From Actinomycetes bacterium (lineage in GTDB: Bacteria > Actinomycetota > Acidimicrobiia > Acidimicrobiales > RAAP-2): 64,000 nucleotides of DNA. The notes under the pieces were generated by a model. It ran no database searches and had not been told where the DNA came from. It saw only the letters and a list, made by a program, of their open reading frames with translations. Shown one piece after another: positions 60,321 through 64,000 of this stretch. The translations under genes were made by a program, and so were the position numbers. The stretch lies in the NCBI GenBank assembly GCA_021806045.1, contig JAJZDI010000008.1, positions 19,408 to 83,407 of the forward strand, read 5' to 3'. Within the stretch, counting starts at the first letter, position 1; each line of letters starts with the position of its first letter.

Positions 60321-62320
60321 CCATGTGGGGAGGCGGCGGGTTCGGGGGCCCGATGGGCGGGGGCCACACCCCGGGCCGTCCCGGCGGGAACCTGCCCTTC
60401 GCCGGCATCCCTTCCGAGCTGCAGGCGGGGGTCGACCGCCTGCTGGCCGAGGAGCCGGAGCACCCCGAGCCGGACGTCTCCTTCACCCAGGTCCCGCCGG
60501 CCGCCGACGAGCGGCGCCTCACGCTCGTCCGTCTGGTCAAGGCCCACCCCCTCCTGTTCGTCGGATCGGTGGCGCTGGTGGCCGCGGTGGCGACCGCCGC
60601 GCAGGCGGGCCCCAAGCTCACGGAGCTGGCCATCGACCGGGGTATGACCCCCGGCCACCACGACCTGGCCGTGGTCGGCCTGATGGCCGGGCTCTACCTG
60701 GTGGCGACGGTCGTCACCGCACTGTCCCAGCGCTGGCAGGCGAAGGTGTCCGGCCGGCTCGCCGCACACGTCCTCTACGACCTGCGGCTGCGGGTCTTCG
60801 CCCACCTCCAGCGGCTGTCGCTCGACTTCTTCACCGAGGAGAAGGCCGGGGTCCTCATGTCCCGGATGACCAGCGACATCGAGAACCTCCAGCAGCTCCT
60901 CCAGGACGGGCTGTGGCAGTTCGCCGTCCAGGCCCTGACCATGGTGGTGATCACCGTCATCCTCTTCACCATGGACGTCCGCCTGGCCCTCCTGACGGTG
61001 GCCATGGTGATCCCGGTGCTGGTGGCCATGTCGGTGTGGTTCCACCGGGCCTCCGCCCGTGCCTACCAGCGGGTGCGGGACGGGATCGCCGACGTGCTGG
61101 CCGACCTGTCCGAGAGCCTGCACGGCTTCCGCATCGTGGTGGCACACAACCGCCAGCGCCACAACGTCGTCCACCACCGCCGCGTGGTGGGCGAGTACCG
61201 CGACGCCAACGTGGCCACCGCCCGCATCGGCGCCCTCTACGGCCCCGGGACCCAGATGGTCGGCATCCTCGCCCAGGGGGCCCTGCTGGCCGTGGGGGGC
61301 ACGATGGTCATCGACCGGAGCCTGTCGCTCGGCGCGCTGGTCGCCTTCTTCCTCTACCTCAACCGGTTCTTCCAGCCCATCCAGCTGTTGGCCCAGCAGT
61401 ACAGCGCGTTCCAACAGGGAAACGCCTCGGTGTTGAAGCTGCGGACCCTCCTGGAGACGGCCCCCACCGTGGCCGAGGCGCCCCATGCCCGCCCCCTGCC
61501 CCCCATCGAGGGGGCCATCACCTTCGAGGGGGTGACCTTCGGCTACGACCCCGGCCGCCCCGTCATCACCGGGGTGGACCTGGCCATCGAGCCGGGGCAG
61601 ACGGTGGCCTTCGTCGGGCCCACCGGTGCCGGCAAGTCCACCCTGGCCAAGCTCATCACCCGCTTCTACGACCCGACCTCCGGCCGGGTGTGCATCGACG
61701 GCCACGACCTCCGGGACGTGACCCTCGACTCCCTCCGGCGCCAGCTGGGAGTGGTGCCCCAGGAGCCGTTCCTCTTCGCCGGCACGCTGCGCGACAACAT
61801 CGCCTTCGCCCGCCCCGACGCTCCCGACGACGAGGTGCGGGGGGCGGTGGCGGCAGTGGGGCTCACCGACCTGGTGGCGCGCCTGCCCGACGGCCTCGAC
61901 ACCGTGGTCCACGAGCGCGGCCAGTCCCTCTCGTCGGGCGAGCGCCAGCTGATCGCCCTGGCCCGGGCATTCCTGGCCCAACCACGGGTCCTCGTGCTCG
62001 ACGAGGCGACCTCCAACCTCGACCTGCAGTCCGAGACGCGGATCGAGGCCGCACTGGACGTGCTGCTCGAAGCGCGCACGGCCGTGCTCATCGCCCACCG
62101 GCTGTCGACGGCCATGCGGGCCGACTGGATCGCGGTGGTGGACGGCGGGCGCGTCGTCGAGCGGGGCAGCCATGCCGATTTGGTGGCGCACGGGGGGCGG
62201 TACGCGGCCATGTACGAGACGTGGATCCGCCAGGCGGAGCCGGAGGAGGACGGGCCGGCCGGCATCGGTCCGGCCGTCCCGGCGGGTCTGACGGCGCCGG
62301 TGGGCCCGGCCGGGGGCTGA
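60317..62320 (+). CDS. ABC exporter half-transporter with canonical ATPase site
   Basis: 667 residues, six membrane helices and an ATPase. A Gly-rich leader (TMWGGGGFGGPMGGG) precedes the first helix. Walker A GPTGAGKST is at 434-442, the Q-loop VVPQEPFLF is intact, and Walker B LVLDEATSNLD has catalytic Glu563. The signature deviates as LSSGE (538-542). This deviation pairs with the Asp532 site of the partner to form the degenerate ATP site, while the partner's LSGGQ pairs with this subunit's good site. It is probably a drug or lipid exporter, MarR-controlled. Confidence 0.93.
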   Translation: MTMWGGGGFGGPMGGGHTPGRPGGNLPFAGIPSELQAGVDRLLAEEPEHPEPDVSFTQVPPAADERRLTLVRLVKAHPLLFVGSVALVAAVATAAQAGPKLTELAIDRGMTPGHHDLAVVGLMAGLYLVATVVTALSQRWQAKVSGRLAAHVLYDLRLRVFAHLQRLSLDFFTEEKAGVLMSRMTSDIENLQQLLQDGLWQFAVQALTMVVITVILFTMDVRLALLTVAMVIPVLVAMSVWFHRASARAYQRVRDGIADVLADLSESLHGFRIVVAHNRQRHNVVHHRRVVGEYRDANVATARIGALYGPGTQMVGILAQGALLAVGGTMVIDRSLSLGALVAFFLYLNRFFQPIQLLAQQYSAFQQGNASVLKLRTLLETAPTVAEAPHARPLPPIEGAITFEGVTFGYDPGRPVITGVDLAIEPGQTVAFVGPTGAGKSTLAKLITRFYDPTSGRVCIDGHDLRDVTLDSLRRQLGVVPQEPFLFAGTLRDNIAFARPDAPDDEVRGAVAAVGLTDLVARLPDGLDTVVHERGQSLSSGERQLIALARAFLAQPRVLVLDEATSNLDLQSETRIEAALDVLLEARTAVLIAHRLSTAMRADWIAVVDGGRVVERGSHADLVAHGGRYAAMYETWIRQAEPEEDGPAGIGPAVPAGLTAPVGPAGG

Positions 62321-62333
62321 GCGCGCCCGGGCG

Positions 62334-62534
62334 TCACCGGGCGAACGCGTGCCAGCCCAGCCACATCCATCCGAGGAGCACGGCCCCTCGGGCCACGGGG
62401 TGGGAGGTGGCCGCCCGGGCCAGGCCGGCGAGGGTGGGCCACCGCCCCGTGGAGGCGATCGCCGCCACCTGGGTCGCGGCCACGCCGGCGGCCAGCACCG
62501 CCCACACCACGAAGGTGGCCGTCCGCCAGGTCAC
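62334..62534 (-). CDS. Small membrane protein
   Basis: 66 residues with two hydrophobic helices (ATFVVWAVLAAGVAATQVAAI and GAVLLGWMWLGWHAFAR) around a short polar loop. It resembles the end of the neighbouring 139-residue protein (LLGWYLVTR against LLGWMWLGWHAFAR), so the two look related in part. The start GTG 62534 lies inside the second copy of a 20-bp duplication. Function unknown. Confidence 0.7.
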   Translation of the reverse strand: MTWRTATFVVWAVLAAGVAATQVAAIASTGRWPTLAGLARAATSHPVARGAVLLGWMWLGWHAFAR

Positions 62535-62562
62535 CGGGTCACCCGCCAGGTCACCGGGTCAC
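62523..62562. repeat. 20-bp tandem duplication at the junction of two small membrane-protein genes
   Basis: CCGCCAGGTCACCGGGTCAC occurs at 62523-62542 and again at 62543-62562. The unit contains both the stop of the upstream gene and the GTG start of the downstream gene (minus strand), so the duplication has separated what was probably a GTGA stop-start overlap. Confidence 0.85.
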
Positions 62563-62970
62563 CAGGTACCAGCCGAGCAGCGCCCAGGCGGCGAAGGCGG
62601 CACCCCGACCGGCGTGGGTGGCGTCGAGGCTGTCGAGCATGGCACTGAGGGTGGGGTGAGCCGCTCTCGGCCCCTGCAGGTAGGAGGCCAGCTCGAAGGC
62701 GGCGACGATGCCCAGGCTGGCCGCCCACGCCAGCCACCGCCGGCCGAAGCGACGGGGCCCGCCCGCCACCGGGGACCGCCGGGCCACCACGCCCGGCACC
62801 GGTCCCGCGCGGCGTTGGGCCACCAGGGCGGCGGCCAGGCCGGCATAGGCGAGGGTGACGGCGACGTCGGCGGCCAGGGTGAAGGGCCGGGTGAAGGCGG
62901 CGGCGACCGACAGGGCCGTGATGGCCAGGGCGGCGGCGGCCGCACCGGGGGTGAGCCGGCGTGTGGTCAC
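62551..62970 (-). CDS. Small membrane protein (four-helix type)
   Basis: 139 residues with about four hydrophobic helices: AAALAITALSVAAAFTRPF, TLAYAGLAAALVAQ, LAWAASLGIVAAFELASYLQ and GAAFAAWALLGWYLVTR. Not recognised by name, but the layout is that of small actinobacterial membrane hypotheticals. GTG 62970 overlaps the MFS stop (GTGA), so it is coupled to the transporter upstream. Confidence 0.75.
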   Translation of the reverse strand: MTTRRLTPGAAAAALAITALSVAAAFTRPFTLAADVAVTLAYAGLAAALVAQRRAGPVPGVVARRSPVAGGPRRFGRRWLAWAASLGIVAAFELASYLQGPRAAHPTLSAMLDSLDATHAGRGAAFAAWALLGWYLVTR

Positions 62971-64000
62971 CGGGCGCCCTCGGTGTCCGGCCACAGGTCC
63001 TCGGGCTCCCGCCCCCTGGTCTCGGGCAGCCAGGCCAGGGTGGCGATGACGGCGACGGCCGGGAGGAAGGTGACGAGTGCGGCCACGCCGAAGCGGTTGC
63101 CGGCGTCGGCGATGGCGCCGAACACGACCAGCCCGGCGGCGGCGCCGATCACCCCGGCCAGCACCCACCAGCCGGCCACCGAGGCCCGCACCGGCGTGGG
63201 GAACAGCTCGTTCACCATGGCCCCTCCGGCGGGGGCGAACACGGAACCGGCCAGCACGCCGGCGACGTACCCGGTGACGAGGGCCCACGAGGAGCCGCTG
63301 TAGGCGAGGACCCCGCAGGCGGCCATGCCGGCGACGCCGATGGCCGCGGTGGGGCGCCGACCCAGCCGGTCGGCCAGCCACCTGCCGGCCAGGAGCCCGC
63401 CGAGACCGGCCACGCCGGCGCCGACCACCATGGCGGCGGTGACGGTGCCGGGCAGCCGCAGCACGTTCTGGGCGTAGAGGAAGGTGAAGCTGTTGGCCGG
63501 CCCGGTGACGACGGCGATACCGAAGGCCAGCACGGCCAGCAGGGCAAGGCGGCCCCGGAACCGCGGTCCCACCGGGCCGAGCACGGGCAGGGCGTGGTCG
63601 GACGCGGCGGCCACCACGAACCGGTCCGGTTCCGAGACCCACCGGGCCACGAGGGGCAGCAGGGCCAGGGGGACGACGGCCAGGGCGAAGATCCCCCGGA
63701 ACCCGAGGGTGGACGAGGCCAGGCTGTGGAGCACGGCGGTGGCCCCGGCGCCGACGCCGTAGCCGGCGGTCACCAGCGCGACCGCCTTCGCCCGATCGCT
63801 CGAGCCCGTGTGCTCGGCCGCTGCCACCTGGGACACGGCGTTGGTGGCGCTGAGGAACGGCCGGCCGCAGGCGAAGATGGCGACGAACCACCAGTAGCCG
63901 GGGCTGGCCGCCGCCGCCACGGTGAGGGCGAGCCCGGTGCCGGTGGTGAGGAGGAGCACGGCCCGCCGCCCGAACCGGTCGGCCAGCCCGGCCACGGGCA
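62967..64000 (-). CDS. MFS transporter (N-terminus beyond window)
   Basis: At least 344 residues, truncated at the right edge. VAGLADRFGRR and later GRWLADRLGRRP are the two MFS signature loops between helices 2-3 and 8-9. SSDRAKAVALVTAGYGVGAG and LFPTPVRASVAGWW follow the sugar/metabolite-porter layout. About ten helices are visible, so one or two helices and the start are missing. The substrate is unknown. It probably heads the operon with the two small membrane proteins downstream. Confidence 0.88.
   Translation of the reverse strand, partial: PVAGLADRFGRRAVLLLTTGTGLALTVAAAASPGYWWFVAIFACGRPFLSATNAVSQVAAAEHTGSSDRAKAVALVTAGYGVGAGATAVLHSLASSTLGFRGIFALAVVPLALLPLVARWVSEPDRFVVAAASDHALPVLGPVGPRFRGRLALLAVLAFGIAVVTGPANSFTFLYAQNVLRLPGTVTAAMVVGAGVAGLGGLLAGRWLADRLGRRPTAAIGVAGMAACGVLAYSGSSWALVTGYVAGVLAGSVFAPAGGAMVNELFPTPVRASVAGWWVLAGVIGAAAGLVVFGAIADAGNRFGVAALVTFLPAVAVIATLAWLPETRGREPEDLWPDTEGAR

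Noticed and set aside
60292-63303. Long plus-strand open frame of about 1000 codons over the second ABC gene
   Set aside because: Arg/Pro/Gly-rich composition typical of an off-frame read in high-GC DNA; the ABC gene and the minus-strand membrane genes explain the region.

Overview
The window is very GC-rich DNA with dense, short-spaced genes and many GTG starts. The gene content points to an actinobacterium, and probably to the class Acidimicrobiia. The reasons are the smc-ftsY-ffh-rpsP-khpA-rimM-trmD-rplS-DUF2469-yraN order, a mycothiol-conjugate amidase (Mca-like), six luciferase-like (mostly F420-type) oxidoreductases plus a PPOX-fold F420 protein, a CYP142-like P450, a PspA/HtpX/PspAB set, and a secreted protein built of 42-residue DGGIFAFGDA-type repeats. 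The class assignment is an inference. No rRNA, CRISPR array, IS element or phage gene was seen.

Left part (1-11.2 kb): the end of smc, then the protein-targeting and translation block (FtsY, Ffh, S16, KhpA, RimM, TrmD, L19, DUF2469, YraN), a crotonase, a decayed toxin-antitoxin remnant, and the comM-dprA DNA-processing pair followed by a luciferase-like gene.

11.3-19.2 kb: a PPOX-fold protein, endonuclease IV, then a zinc/metal divergon. A Fur/Zur-type repressor faces znuA-znuC-znuB-znuB across an intergenic region holding a Fur-box-like palindrome. A soluble GGDEF-EAL protein follows.

19.2-31.4 kb: fumarase, two P450s (the second CYP142-like, behind an elaborate repeat/palindrome promoter region), a pterin dehydratase, a leftward pspA-htpX-pspAB envelope-stress operon, Mca, an SCP2-like protein, a degenerate YdjC-like deacetylase, a luciferase-like oxidoreductase and a slipin.

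31.4-45.7 kb: PurE, another luciferase-like enzyme, a FrnE-like thioredoxin-fold protein, a PAP2 phosphatase coupled to a Fe-S PD-(D/E)XK nuclease, an alpha/beta hydrolase, DedA, a second LmbE-type deacetylase, an ammonium transporter with an altered twin-His site followed by a PucR regulator, and a large protein carrying two (membrane block + GGDEF) halves.

45.8-52.8 kb: a luciferase-like gene, a lipoprotein with seven CX5C blades, a polytopic membrane protein, an o-succinylbenzoate-synthase-like enolase, the 42-residue-repeat secreted protein in visibly less GC-rich DNA, and tRNA-Gly(TCC).

52.8-64 kb: acyl-CoA metabolism (crotonase, nitroreductase, acyl-CoA dehydrogenase), two luciferase-like enzymes, a MarR regulator whose 21-bp operator abuts its start codon and which is translationally coupled to a heterodimeric ABC exporter with one degenerate ATP site, two small membrane proteins, and an MFS transporter cut by the window edge.
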